From Pseudomonas fluorescens (lineage in GTDB: Bacteria; Pseudomonadota; Gammaproteobacteria; Pseudomonadales; Pseudomonadaceae), in assembly GCF_002022275.1 (NCBI RefSeq), contig NZ_MSDF01000052.1, positions 186,001-250,000 on the forward strand: a stretch of DNA of 64,000 nucleotides. The letters are read 5' to 3'. The translations under genes and the position numbers were made by a program. The notes beneath the pieces were generated by a model. The model saw only the letters and a list, made by a program, of their open reading frames with translations. It did no database searches and was not told where the DNA came from. Below are positions 8,510 to 17,343 of this stretch, piece after piece. How positions within the stretch are numbered: position 1 is the first letter of the stretch; the number at the start of each line of letters is the position of its first letter.

Positions 8510-11500
8510 ATGAGCATTACTAACACTGCACGGCAGACAATAAATACCCCCCAATACTCAGGCTCTGCGGCCGCTGCGACTACGCAGGATGCAACGAACA
8601 CGGTTACACCCTCTTCCTCCCAAAGTGCCGTATCACCTGTTCAGGCCCCCACCGTCAGCCATCTGCAAAAACTGCTGGCTGACCAGGGCAACCTGCGCAC
8701 GTTGGCCAGCAAGCTACGAGGCGTTGATACCCGGTCCTATGGCAAGCCCGTTAACCCGGCACAGGTTGCTTTTGGCTTGAACACCAACACACTGACCCCT
8801 CAGCAGCATTCCTCCTACGCTTCGTTGCGAACGACGCCGCAGACGTTGGGCACGGTCATCACTGATCTGGGTTTTAAACTGCCGACCAACGTCGATGAAG
8901 TTGCAGCGCTGGCATTGGAGTTGGAGCTCAAGGCTTTGCCACACCCTCTGGGAAATCTCGCTGGGGCACTTTCCTGGCCGGTACCGATGTCGAACGCAGA
9001 CCTGGAAAAGATGCAGGCATTTCTGCATTCCGACGAGAGCGGGATTAAAGGTCAAGCGGGTTACCTGTTTCGAGGCAGTTCGTTCGCCGCAAGCGAGCTG
9101 CGCAATCCCGCTCAGGCGCTACAAAAAATGCTCGATAACCCACGAACCCTGGCGCTGGGGCAAGCGCTGCAAAAACACATGCAGGGAGTTTCCTCGGACG
9201 CCAGCGCTTACGACTATGTATTAGCCCTGATTCAACATCAGTTCGATCCGGAGTCCTCGGCCTCACCCGAACGCAACAAAATAGCCGGATTTGATCTGCT
9301 ACAGCCCGAGAATTTGGGCCTGTCGCCCTATCAGGTCGTGCAAAAACTCAGCAATCACCTTATCGCCAAAAATCGGTCAGGCCCTGTCATTGCCAATTTT
9401 GTTAATTATTTGGTATTGGCCCGCAGTGCACCGCAGTTCTTGATCAAAGACATTCCCGACAACGTGACAATCGGCAGTCTGGCCTGGGCCAACTTGTCAA
9501 TTGCCGCGGCCACTGTAGAAGCTGAGCGGCCAGGGGCTGTCGCCAACATGAGCTTCGCCCAGGTCATGAGTTATTCGAAGACCACCGAAGGTCAATCGCA
9601 CGCCGATGCATCGGCGCAAAGGAACGCATTGGTGGACTGGGCAGTCGCCAACGGCGTCGTCGAAAAAAGTACCGATGACACCTACAACCCTGCACAGCTC
9701 GAAACAATCAGGAAGTCGTTCAACCAGCAAACTACCGAGCGGCTTTCTGCCTCGCAGGCATTGGACAAGGCAATACCTACCCGAAAAGAATTGGCACTGG
9801 AAAAACTGAAGGAGCGATTTGGCGACTTGGGGGCGCTTTTCGAAGAAAAACTGCTGGGTACTGACCAGTATCGAGGGGAGCCGGGAGAAGTCGGGCTGGG
9901 CGGCATGCATTCACTGTTGGACATCGCGATGATGGACTTGCCGAACTCCAGGCCCTTTACGTCCAGTGACCCACGTATCCCCCTGGAAAAGCTGAACAAC
10001 AACCGAACGTTTGGCGTCACGAAGGCATTCGATGAGCAGTTCGCAAGTACGATTGAAGACAAAAAAGCTGCCGTTAATACGACGGTCCGCCACCTGATCT
10101 CGCAGTTGCCACTTGAGGACAGAAAAAACTTTGAATATGGAAAAGTCAGGTTCTTCAAGGAAGGCTCTCACAAATTAGGCACCGGTTTTTGGGGTACGAC
10201 ACCCGGGCCTAAACAACCGCAGCTTTTAGCCAGTATTGAGCGAAACGGCGAGACATATGCCTACGAAATCAATTTCAACGACGGCACGATTAAACCCATC
10301 AAAACTCAACGGGCCAAAACCCAACAGCATTCACGGGGGGCATGGGTGGACAAAACTGAAGCGTTCAAGCCCGATGGCAGCGCTGCCAGTCTCGAGCGTG
10401 AATTCCCTTCGACTCAATCCGCCATCAACAGCTTCAGCAGCACTCGCTCCCGCGATATTGCCAACGTATTTGTCGCGCACCTGGAGCTCGACGCTCCCGA
10501 GATAAAAGAACAAGCCCGCGGGCAGACGACCCTTGACAAGCTGAACGGAGGGCCCAAACCACTGGGTGAGTTTTTGTTGAACCTGATTCCCTTCAGGTCA
10601 GCCATCGTGAACTTTCAAAAAGGCAACTACGGCGACGCGGTATTCGATCTCACGCTGGATGTGTTCGGGTTCCTTACTGCCGGCGTGGCAACCGCGGGCA
10701 AACTGATCAAGATAGGCAGCGCTGCATTATCCACCAGCGCAAAAGTGCTAAAGGGTGCCAAAGTGATTGGCGTCTCCACCATCGGTGTGCTCAACCCCGT
10801 GAGTGGCTTGGGCGATCTGGCTTTCGCAGGCGGTAGTTTACTGGGCAAGGGATTGGGGCAACTGGTGTCCAAAGGCCGCGAAGTTGTCAACAGTCTTAAG
10901 GGGGCCAGTGGTAGTTATGACCTGCTCAAGGCCGCCAGCAAAGACCATGGTCTCTTGGCGACGGGGACCTATAAGTACGGCGAACACGCTATCGAAGGGG
11001 GAGCCGTGTTTCGAGACGGCAAATGGTACGGCTATGACTCTGTCGGTAAGCGCCCATTCGGTCCTGAACTCAAGAGTTTCACTCCCAATGTAGTGGCGTT
11101 TGAAGGGGAAGTCAGAACATTCACCGACACTTGGCTTGGAAGAATGATTGGTTCGGTGCTGGCGCCTGCGGCGCCTAACCCAAACTTTCGTCGGGACTTT
11201 CAATTGGCAATGCAAAATGCCCAATCAGCGGACAGGGCCGCCTTCATACGTGGCCAGAACACTGCAAAGCCACCGGCGATCTATGGCTACTCTGCGGCGA
11301 TGACACAGGATGATTTAAAGCGCCTGGCGGTAGCCGAGGTGCGCACGCCGGAAGAGCTCGGCAGCCTGGTGAGACGAATTTCGGAACTCGATGTTCTCCC
11401 TGAACGATTAAAGATGGCCCGTGAAACTGCACAAATCGTTGACCTTGATGCTTATCAAAGGGGGTACAACACGGGGAAACCCGATGCGATCAATGGTTTT

Positions 11501-12364
11501 TCAGAGAACTTGACCAAGTACCAGCTGGCAGAACTTGCCGTCGTCCGCGGTCGCACGCCCGAAGAGCTTGGTCAATTGGTCCGGTATATAGAAAACCGAA
11601 GAATTAACATCAGCCTGGAAAACTACAGGGTCTTCAGCAAAGAAGTCACAGCTGCGGGCGGCGAGGCCATATCACTTCCACAAGGCTTTTACCTCAGCCA
11701 AGTTGCCCTGCTGTCACAAGGTGAGTGCGCAGCCCTCTCCGCCGCATTCGCATCAGCCGTGATAACGGGCCAAGAGAAGGTCCTCATGAAAAATCTGTTC
11801 ACCGCAATGGTACCGACACTAGGCCCCTCGCAAATTGCCGAGTTGCGTAAAGTTGACCCTGCCAAAGCGCTCCTTGAAGAAAACCGGGCGACAAAAGTCA
11901 ATGAGTTCCGTAAGCAGTTAAACCAGTTCCAGGGCATATTGGAAAAAGATTTCCATCACTCCACGCAGTCCCGGCAACTTACCCACACCGCTATCATGAC
12001 AGAACTGACCACAGCCAAGAGCTCAACAACGAGACTCATCGAGGCCCCTGGGCATGGCATTACGGCTGGCGTGGTCTTTCAGTCAGTTGATACGATTAAG
12101 GATGGCCAGGTCATTAAGACAGTTGAAAGGGAATGGTTTTATTTCGACCCTAATTTTGGCCTAGCCACATTCCCGAATGAGGCGGCAATGAAAGCGGGCC
12201 TGGAAAGCACCTTGAACTCGGGCAGAACCAAACACTTATTGCCAGACTTTGGGGTCACGCCCGGTGTACCTGAATATAAAGTTTCAACGTTTCAAAATGT
12301 GGAGCTGACAAATATCACTAAACCCGTAGGCGATATTTCGGATTTGTTTACGACCGTCTTATAA
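8510..12364 (+). CDS. Large effector/toxin-like protein with C-terminal YopT-like (C58) cysteine protease region
   Basis: A 1284-residue protein with no signal peptide. The ATG at 8510 follows AGG by 8 bases. Residues 1-45 are Ser/Thr/Ala/Gln-rich, as in type III secreted proteins. The middle is mostly unrecognised; about 685-790 is hydrophobic and Gly/Ala-rich, with a pattern (NLIPFRSAIVNFQKGNYGDA) reminiscent of large Pseudomonas dermonecrotic-toxin-like proteins. Two 70-residue repeats occupy about 906-1045. The C-terminus carries a plausible triad: Cys1073 (SQGECAALSAAF), His1182 (APGHGITAGVVF) and Asp1213 (FYFDPNFGLATF); the DPNFG element is typical of YopT/AvrPphB-type papain-like proteases. 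The His-Asp spacing (31) is longer than in YopT, so assignment is tentative. The gene is visibly AT-richer than its neighbours, suggesting transfer. A candidate hrp box lies upstream. No chaperone or immunity gene is adjacent. Confidence 0.72.
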   Translation: MSITNTARQTINTPQYSGSAAAATTQDATNTVTPSSSQSAVSPVQAPTVSHLQKLLADQGNLRTLASKLRGVDTRSYGKPVNPAQVAFGLNTNTLTPQQHSSYASLRTTPQTLGTVITDLGFKLPTNVDEVAALALELELKALPHPLGNLAGALSWPVPMSNADLEKMQAFLHSDESGIKGQAGYLFRGSSFAASELRNPAQALQKMLDNPRTLALGQALQKHMQGVSSDASAYDYVLALIQHQFDPESSASPERNKIAGFDLLQPENLGLSPYQVVQKLSNHLIAKNRSGPVIANFVNYLVLARSAPQFLIKDIPDNVTIGSLAWANLSIAAATVEAERPGAVANMSFAQVMSYSKTTEGQSHADASAQRNALVDWAVANGVVEKSTDDTYNPAQLETIRKSFNQQTTERLSASQALDKAIPTRKELALEKLKERFGDLGALFEEKLLGTDQYRGEPGEVGLGGMHSLLDIAMMDLPNSRPFTSSDPRIPLEKLNNNRTFGVTKAFDEQFASTIEDKKAAVNTTVRHLISQLPLEDRKNFEYGKVRFFKEGSHKLGTGFWGTTPGPKQPQLLASIERNGETYAYEINFNDGTIKPIKTQRAKTQQHSRGAWVDKTEAFKPDGSAASLEREFPSTQSAINSFSSTRSRDIANVFVAHLELDAPEIKEQARGQTTLDKLNGGPKPLGEFLLNLIPFRSAIVNFQKGNYGDAVFDLTLDVFGFLTAGVATAGKLIKIGSAALSTSAKVLKGAKVIGVSTIGVLNPVSGLGDLAFAGGSLLGKGLGQLVSKGREVVNSLKGASGSYDLLKAASKDHGLLATGTYKYGEHAIEGGAVFRDGKWYGYDSVGKRPFGPELKSFTPNVVAFEGEVRTFTDTWLGRMIGSVLAPAAPNPNFRRDFQLAMQNAQSADRAAFIRGQNTAKPPAIYGYSAAMTQDDLKRLAVAEVRTPEELGSLVRRISELDVLPERLKMARETAQIVDLDAYQRGYNTGKPDAINGFSENLTKYQLAELAVVRGRTPEELGQLVRYIENRRINISLENYRVFSKEVTAAGGEAISLPQGFYLSQVALLSQGECAALSAAFASAVITGQEKVLMKNLFTAMVPTLGPSQIAELRKVDPAKALLEENRATKVNEFRKQLNQFQGILEKDFHHSTQSRQLTHTAIMTELTTAKSSTTRLIEAPGHGITAGVVFQSVDTIKDGQVIKTVEREWFYFDPNFGLATFPNEAAMKAGLESTLNSGRTKHLLPDFGVTPGVPEYKVSTFQNVELTNITKPVGDISDLFTTVL

Positions 12365-12684
12365 CCTCCATATCCCCACCCGCCATAGCGCGACGGCCGA
12401 TGCAACCATACAGTGCGGCAACATACGCTGAGGATTGCGTCGGACGATCGTGCCGGCAACGTGTGTGAATTTGACGCATTTGATAGATCGTACCCCGGCA
12501 CCGCGGCCCATCGCATGAGCATTCACTCAACCGTTGCGTTATAAATCCTTTGTCACTCGGGACATTCTTCTCGTCGAAGGTCACAATGCCAGCAACCGTT
12601 CGGAACTTGCTGGCATTGCCGAGACTCATTATTGAGTGGCCTTTGCCCACCGCGTCCCTCCCCTATTTTTCAGGAATGTTCTCT
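12365..12684. other. Intergenic stretch with one inverted repeat, no gene
   Basis: About 320 bases between the effector-like gene and the receiver gene. Short open frames on both strands have no family resemblance or ribosome-binding site. The only structure seen is the inverted repeat at 12584-12618. An AGGA at 12672-12675 serves the following gene. Confidence 0.6.
12584..12618. repeat. Perfect 12-bp inverted repeat
   Basis: CAATGCCAGCAA and TTGCTGGCATTG separated by 11 bases, about 65 bases before the receiver-gene start. No T-run follows, so an RNA hairpin or an operator is as likely as a terminator. Confidence 0.55.
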
Positions 12685-13050
12685 ATGCCCTCCGCCACCT
12701 CCACCATCCTTGTAGTCGAAGACGACGCCATCGTGCGCATGCTGATCGTCGATGTACTCGAAGAACTGGAGTTCACGGTGGTTGAAGCAGCAGACGCCGA
12801 AGAAGCCTTGAAAATCTTCGAAAATACAGACCAGGTGATCGACCTGATGATGACCGACGTCGGCCTGCCAGACATGGACGGCAAGCAACTGGCGACCAAA
12901 GTGCGTGAACTGCGCCCCGCCCTGCCTATCCTCTTCGCCAGCGGCTATGCCGAAAACATCGACGTGCCACCCGGCATGCAGGTCATCGGCAAACCCTTCT
13001 CCATTGACCAACTGCGCGACAAGGTCAAATCCATGCTGCCCGCCGTTTAA
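12685..13050 (+). CDS. Single-domain response regulator (receiver only)
   Basis: A 121-residue receiver: acidic pair in LVVEDDAIVR, acceptor Asp in LMMTDVGLPDMDG, Ser in LFASGYAE, Lys in GKPFS. There is no output domain. The ATG at 12685 is chosen over one at 12676 because AGGA lies 9 bases upstream of it. It is closest in style to the C-terminal receiver of the kinase at 1-1640 (same VGLPxM and GYAE elements), so it may receive phosphate from that kinase or its operon. It precedes the long envelope gene cluster by about 160 bases; a functional link is possible but not shown. Confidence 0.88.
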   Translation: MPSATSTILVVEDDAIVRMLIVDVLEELEFTVVEAADAEEALKIFENTDQVIDLMMTDVGLPDMDGKQLATKVRELRPALPILFASGYAENIDVPPGMQVIGKPFSIDQLRDKVKSMLPAV

Positions 13051-13212
13051 AAAAGCGTGATGCCCCACCCACGAACCGACTAATTCTTCCGGATGGCTAG
13101 CGTGTCTCGATTTAACTGCTAGTTTCAAACGACATGTCCTACACGAATTAGTGAAAAAGGACAGCCCGACAGCTCGCCAATCGGGTCGTTTCCAGGGAAT
13201 TGGGGAACTCGT

Positions 13213-14004
13213 ATGTTCAGGTCATCGCACACGCCGGCATTCATGCTGGTCGCACTGGTATTGCCCGGGTTTTCTGCACAGGCCGATAACGCCGAGACCG
13301 CGAACAAGAGCAATAACCCGCTCAACCTCGCGCCGGGTGCCAACCTGCAGGACTATTACACGCCTCGTCTTTACGACACAGACGCCCATACCAACGACCT
13401 GTTGCTGCGTGGCACGTTGCCCATCGCACCGTCAGACTTTATCGGGGTGCCGCAATTACTGCGCGCCACCCTGCCCCTCAGCACTCGCCCCGATCCCCAC
13501 AGCGGCTACAGCACCGGCATCGGCGACCTGAACCTGTTCGACATTTTCCTGCTCAAGACCGAAGGCGTGCAGCTGGGCATCGGCCCGCAAATCACCGCGC
13601 CGACCGCTGCACGGGACGAGTTGGGCACCGGCAAATGGCAGGCCGGGCTTGCCGCGATTGCCATCGACGCCTCGCCCCGCGGCTTGCTGGGCGCACTGGT
13701 GCAATACCAAAGCTCGTTTGCCGGCGACCGCGACCGCGCGCACGTGGAAAGTGCGACCTTCCAGCCGTTTATTATTCATAACCTGCCCAAGGGCTGGTAC
13801 TTACGCTCCACCGGCACCTGGACCTTCGATTTGAAAAACGACACCCACTACATTCCCATCGGGCTGGGTGCGGGCAAAGCCTGGAAAGCCGGCAGCAATA
13901 TCATCAACGCCTTTGTCGAGCCGCAGTGGACAGTGGCGCGCAAAGGCGATGGTTTGCCTCAGTTCACGTTGTTTGCAGGGATTAACGTGACGTTCGGCAA
14001 ATAA
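13213..14004 (+). CDS. Predicted outer-membrane beta-barrel protein (MetA-pathway/transporter-like)
   Basis: A 263-residue exported protein with a signal peptide (about 1-24, ending SAQA). The remainder alternates hydrophobic and polar residues as expected of antiparallel strands, and ends in an aromatic-rich strand (LFAGINVTFGK). The element GPQITAPTAARDELGTGKWQAG is typical of the family annotated as putative MetA-pathway-of-phenol-degradation barrels, whose substrates are mostly unknown. A second member of the same general type is at 15541-16581. First gene of a co-oriented envelope cluster; GGGGA lies upstream of the ATG. The transported substrate cannot be told from sequence. Confidence 0.7.
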   Translation: MFRSSHTPAFMLVALVLPGFSAQADNAETANKSNNPLNLAPGANLQDYYTPRLYDTDAHTNDLLLRGTLPIAPSDFIGVPQLLRATLPLSTRPDPHSGYSTGIGDLNLFDIFLLKTEGVQLGIGPQITAPTAARDELGTGKWQAGLAAIAIDASPRGLLGALVQYQSSFAGDRDRAHVESATFQPFIIHNLPKGWYLRSTGTWTFDLKNDTHYIPIGLGAGKAWKAGSNIINAFVEPQWTVARKGDGLPQFTLFAGINVTFGK

Positions 14005-14068
14005 AAATGGAAACTCGGCGCTTTGATTCCCACGCCCGTTTAAACGAACTCAGGAAGGACGCAACAAC

Positions 14069-15469
14069 ATGATTGGAAAACCGACGCGCCTGCTGTTGGC
14101 GAGCCTCTCGATACTCATGAGCACTGGCGCCTGGGCCGACTTCACGGCAACCCCCGCCGAAGCCCGCGCCATTGCCAAGGAAGCCTACCTGTACGGTTAT
14201 CCGGTAGTGGCGATGTACAAGACGCTTTACACCCAGGCCGTCGACAAGGGCGGCGCCAACTTCAAGGCGCCGTTCAACCATATCGGTAACACGGCGCAAG
14301 TATTCACCCCCAAGGACACGGCTTTCGTAACCCCCAATTCGGACACACCGTACTCGTTCGTGTGGATGGACCTGCGCAAAGAGCCCTTGGTGCTGACCCT
14401 GCCCAAAATTGAAGACAACCGTTACTACTCCGTGCAGTTGATCGACCTCTATACGCAGAACATTGCTTACCTGGGCACGCGCAGCACCGGCAACAATGGC
14501 GGCCACTACATGATCGCCGGGCCTGACTGGAAAGGTCAGCAGCCGGTGGACATCGACCGCGTGGTCTACAGCGAAAGCAATATCGCCTACGCGCTGTACC
14601 GCACGCAGCTGTTTGACGAGAAGGACCTGGGCAGAGTCAAACAGATCCAGAGCGGTTATAAAGTGCAGTCGCTGAGCAACTACGTGAAGCAACCGGCACC
14701 GGCCAAAGTGCCGAAGATCGAATGGCCCAAGCCTATGGCCACCATGACCGAAGGCCCGCAGTTGTTTCGCTACCTGAACTTCATGCTGAGCTTCGCCGCG
14801 CCTCAGGACAGTGAAAAAGACCTGATGGCGCGCTTTGCCAAAATCGGCATCGCCCCCGGCGCACCGTTCAAGGTCAAGGAGCTGACGGCTGAGCAACGCA
14901 AAGCGTTGGAAGACGGCATCGCCGACGCCCGGGCTGAATTCGCCGCCTTCAAAAAAGACAAGATCGACACCCACCAAGTGACCAGCGGCGACCTGTTCGG
15001 CAGCCGCGACCGTCTGAAAAACAATTACCTGTACCGCTATGCCGGTGCCGACCTGGGCATTTTCGGCAACTCCACCGATGAAGCGATTTACCTGAGCTAC
15101 TACGTCGACAGCGAAGGCAAACCGGCCAACGGCGCGCGCCACAGCTACACCGTGCATTTCGCCAAAGACCAACTGCCGCCAGCCGATGCCTTCTGGTCGC
15201 TGACCATGTACGACGCCAAGACCAAGCTTTTGGCACCTAACCTGAAGAAACGCTACCTGATCAATTCGCGGATGCTCCCAAACCTCAAGCTCGACGCCGA
15301 CGGCGGCTTGACCCTGGCGTTACAGCACCACGAGCCGCCGAGAGCCGAACAGAGCAACTGGTTGCCGGCGCCACCCGGCCCGTTCTATGCCGTACTGCGT
15401 ATTTACCTGCCCAAGCCTGAGGTGGGTAATGGTCAATGGAAACTGCCACCGTTGACGCCGCTTAAGTAA
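14069..15469 (+). CDS. Exported DUF1254/DUF1214 protein
   Basis: A 466-residue protein with a signal peptide (about 1-23, ending GAWA). The N-terminal half matches the DUF1254 pattern (AYLYGYPVVAMYKTL, then FVTPNSDTPYSFVWMDL), and the C-terminal part matches DUF1214 (PADAFWSLTMYDAKTKLL, then NWLPAPPGPFYAVLRIYLP). The biochemical role of the family is not settled. An AGGAAGGA lies before the ATG. It is flanked by the two barrel-type genes, so the three probably act together in the envelope. The next gene begins 71 bases later, after a hairpin. Confidence 0.87.
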   Translation: MIGKPTRLLLASLSILMSTGAWADFTATPAEARAIAKEAYLYGYPVVAMYKTLYTQAVDKGGANFKAPFNHIGNTAQVFTPKDTAFVTPNSDTPYSFVWMDLRKEPLVLTLPKIEDNRYYSVQLIDLYTQNIAYLGTRSTGNNGGHYMIAGPDWKGQQPVDIDRVVYSESNIAYALYRTQLFDEKDLGRVKQIQSGYKVQSLSNYVKQPAPAKVPKIEWPKPMATMTEGPQLFRYLNFMLSFAAPQDSEKDLMARFAKIGIAPGAPFKVKELTAEQRKALEDGIADARAEFAAFKKDKIDTHQVTSGDLFGSRDRLKNNYLYRYAGADLGIFGNSTDEAIYLSYYVDSEGKPANGARHSYTVHFAKDQLPPADAFWSLTMYDAKTKLLAPNLKKRYLINSRMLPNLKLDADGGLTLALQHHEPPRAEQSNWLPAPPGPFYAVLRIYLPKPEVGNGQWKLPPLTPLK

Positions 15470-15473
15470 CACC

Positions 15474-15501
15474 ACGCGCCCGCTCGCAAGGGTGGGCGCG
15501 T
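15474..15501. terminator. GC-rich intergenic hairpin
   Basis: ACGCGCCC pairs with GGGCGCGT across a 12-base loop, just after the DUF1254/1214 stop and before the next gene. There is no T-run; it may be an mRNA-stabilising or attenuating hairpin rather than a full terminator. Confidence 0.4.
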
Positions 15502-15540
15502 CACCCAGGATTTCAGGCCGCTACAAGGATGAGTGACGCC

Positions 15541-16581
15541 ATGATTTCACGTGTTCGATCGCATGGGTTTTGCGCTGCGGGCTTTCTCGCCAGCTGCGCT
15601 GTGTCAGCCGCCAACCTGCCGGAGCTGGGCAGCACCACGGCGCCCTCGAAAGCCGACCCCGAAACTTGCCACCGCCTGCAACAAGACTTCGATATCGACC
15701 TGAAACAGGTGGTCAAGGCCGGTTGCGACCCGTCAACCGAGCAAATCGCCAAGCTGATGGACAACCCGGTGGGCAACCTGGTGTTGCTGTTCAATCAGTT
15801 TGACTACAGCGCCCTCAAAGGCCCCCACAGCAACGGCACACGTTACCTGGGCAAATACAGTTTCATGCCGACCTTCCCGATTTCCCTCGGGGAAGACTGG
15901 AACCTGATCAACCGTATTCCAGTGAGCTACGTCAGCGCGCCAGTCAACCAGAAAGCGGGCGACCTGGTGGGTATGAGCCCCTACGGCGTGCTGACCGACC
16001 GTGACTTCCCGGCTGTTCTCAACGATCCATTTGATCGCACCTCAGGCTTTGGCGACCTGGCGTATGTCGGCGTGTTTTCACCCAAACAACCGGTGCGCTT
16101 TGCCAACGGTGGCAAGATGGTCTGGGGCTTCGGCCCGACCGCCATGTTTCCCACCGCTGAAAAAGACGTGCTCGGCACCGGCAAGTATTCCCTTGGCCCG
16201 GCCTTCGTCGCCGCCTACCTCGGCGAAGACTGGACCCTCGGCGCTTTCCCCCAGCACTGGTGGTCAGTGGGCGGTGACGCAAAGCGCAAGGACGTCAGCC
16301 TGACCAACATCCAATACTTCATCCAGCGCTCGATCCCCGGCCCCGGTCAATGGCGGGTGGGCATGACGCCCAATATCACCGTCAACTGGAAGGCCGACGG
16401 CGGCAACCGGGTCAACTTCCCCATCGGCCTGGGTGCCGGGCGCATCGTCAATTTCGGCAAGCTGCCGGTGCGCATCTCCGGCGAAGTGCAGTATTCGGTG
16501 ATTCACGCCGACGATTTGATCAGCAGCCGCTGGAACTTTCGCCTGTCGTTTATCCCGGTGATCCCCACTTTCATGCTGTGA
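15541..16581 (+). CDS. Predicted outer-membrane barrel/transporter-like protein
   Basis: A 346-residue exported protein. The ATG at 15541 is preferred to one at 15529 because AAGGA (15525-15529) is then 11 bases upstream instead of touching the start. The N-terminus is a signal peptide. Residues about 90-346 resemble barrel strands and include MFPTAEKDVLGTGKYSLGP, echoing the TAxxDxLGTGKW element of the barrel protein at 13213, so the two are probably distant paralogues. A mature N-terminal segment with paired Cys (CHRLQQD and GCDPSTEQ) precedes the barrel. It lies 12 bases before the DUF2092 gene. Substrate unknown. Confidence 0.68.
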   Translation: MISRVRSHGFCAAGFLASCAVSAANLPELGSTTAPSKADPETCHRLQQDFDIDLKQVVKAGCDPSTEQIAKLMDNPVGNLVLLFNQFDYSALKGPHSNGTRYLGKYSFMPTFPISLGEDWNLINRIPVSYVSAPVNQKAGDLVGMSPYGVLTDRDFPAVLNDPFDRTSGFGDLAYVGVFSPKQPVRFANGGKMVWGFGPTAMFPTAEKDVLGTGKYSLGPAFVAAYLGEDWTLGAFPQHWWSVGGDAKRKDVSLTNIQYFIQRSIPGPGQWRVGMTPNITVNWKADGGNRVNFPIGLGAGRIVNFGKLPVRISGEVQYSVIHADDLISSRWNFRLSFIPVIPTFML

Positions 16582-16593
16582 ACGAGGTGCGCC

Positions 16594-17343
16594 ATGTCGC
16601 GTTTTCATCGCACACGAACGTTATTGATCTGCCTGGCATTGACTGCCAACGCCGCCTGGGCTGAAGAGATGGACCCCAAGGCCCTCGCTGCCCTGGACCA
16701 GATGGGCGCCTACCTGCGCAGCTTGCAGCAGTTTCGCATCGAGGCCGACAGCCGCACCGACCAGGTGCTGGAGAATGGCCAGGTTGTCGAGTTCAGCCAT
16801 CGAGCGCACTTGGTGGCGCGCCAGCCCGACAAATTGCAGGTCTCGCTTGAGAGTGACGGCAAGCGCCGCAGCCTGTTCTACAACGGCAAAAGCTTCACGC
16901 TGTATGATAGCCGCAGCGGCTACTTTGCCAACCAGGCCGCCCCGGCTGATATCGGCAGTTTGCTTGACCAGTTGAGCGAACGCTACGGCATCGAACTGCC
17001 ACTGGCGGACCTGTTCCGCTGGCACCCGGGCACGGCCAAAGACGTCGGCATCAGCAGCGCGTTGCTGATCGGCGACGAAACCATCAATGCCACCGCGTGC
17101 ACACACTACGCCTTCCGCCAGCCCGATATCGACTGGCAGCTCTGGGTTCGCCAGGGACCGCGCCCTTTACCCTGCCGCGTGGTGATCAGCCGCCGCGACA
17201 CCCCGGAACTCCCCCGCCACAGCGTCAACTATCACTGGCAGTTCAACGGCACGATCAACCCCAAGGACTTTGAGTTCGTTCCGCCCGCCGGCGCGCGCTC
17301 GGTACCCCTCCAACAGCTGGAGCCACAGGGAGAGCAGCCATGA
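16594..17343 (+). CDS. Exported DUF2092 family protein
   Basis: A 249-residue protein with a signal peptide (about 1-23, ending AAWA). The mature protein fits DUF2092: MDPKALAALDQMGAYLRSL, then FRIEADSRTDQVLENGQ, then a run of beta strands (LFYNGKSFTLYDSR). The family is thought to share a LolA/LppX-like half-barrel fold that holds hydrophobic ligands, but its members are uncharacterised. The stop overlaps the start of the Pro/His-rich gene by 4 bases (ATGA). Periplasmic location is inferred. Confidence 0.8.
   Translation: MSRFHRTRTLLICLALTANAAWAEEMDPKALAALDQMGAYLRSLQQFRIEADSRTDQVLENGQVVEFSHRAHLVARQPDKLQVSLESDGKRRSLFYNGKSFTLYDSRSGYFANQAAPADIGSLLDQLSERYGIELPLADLFRWHPGTAKDVGISSALLIGDETINATACTHYAFRQPDIDWQLWVRQGPRPLPCRVVISRRDTPELPRHSVNYHWQFNGTINPKDFEFVPPAGARSVPLQQLEPQGEQP

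Noticed and set aside
12348-12650. 100-codon minus-strand frame in the gap after the effector-like gene
   Set aside because: Considered as a chaperone or immunity gene; composition is Cys/Arg-rich without ribosome-binding site, and it overlaps the effector's 3' end.
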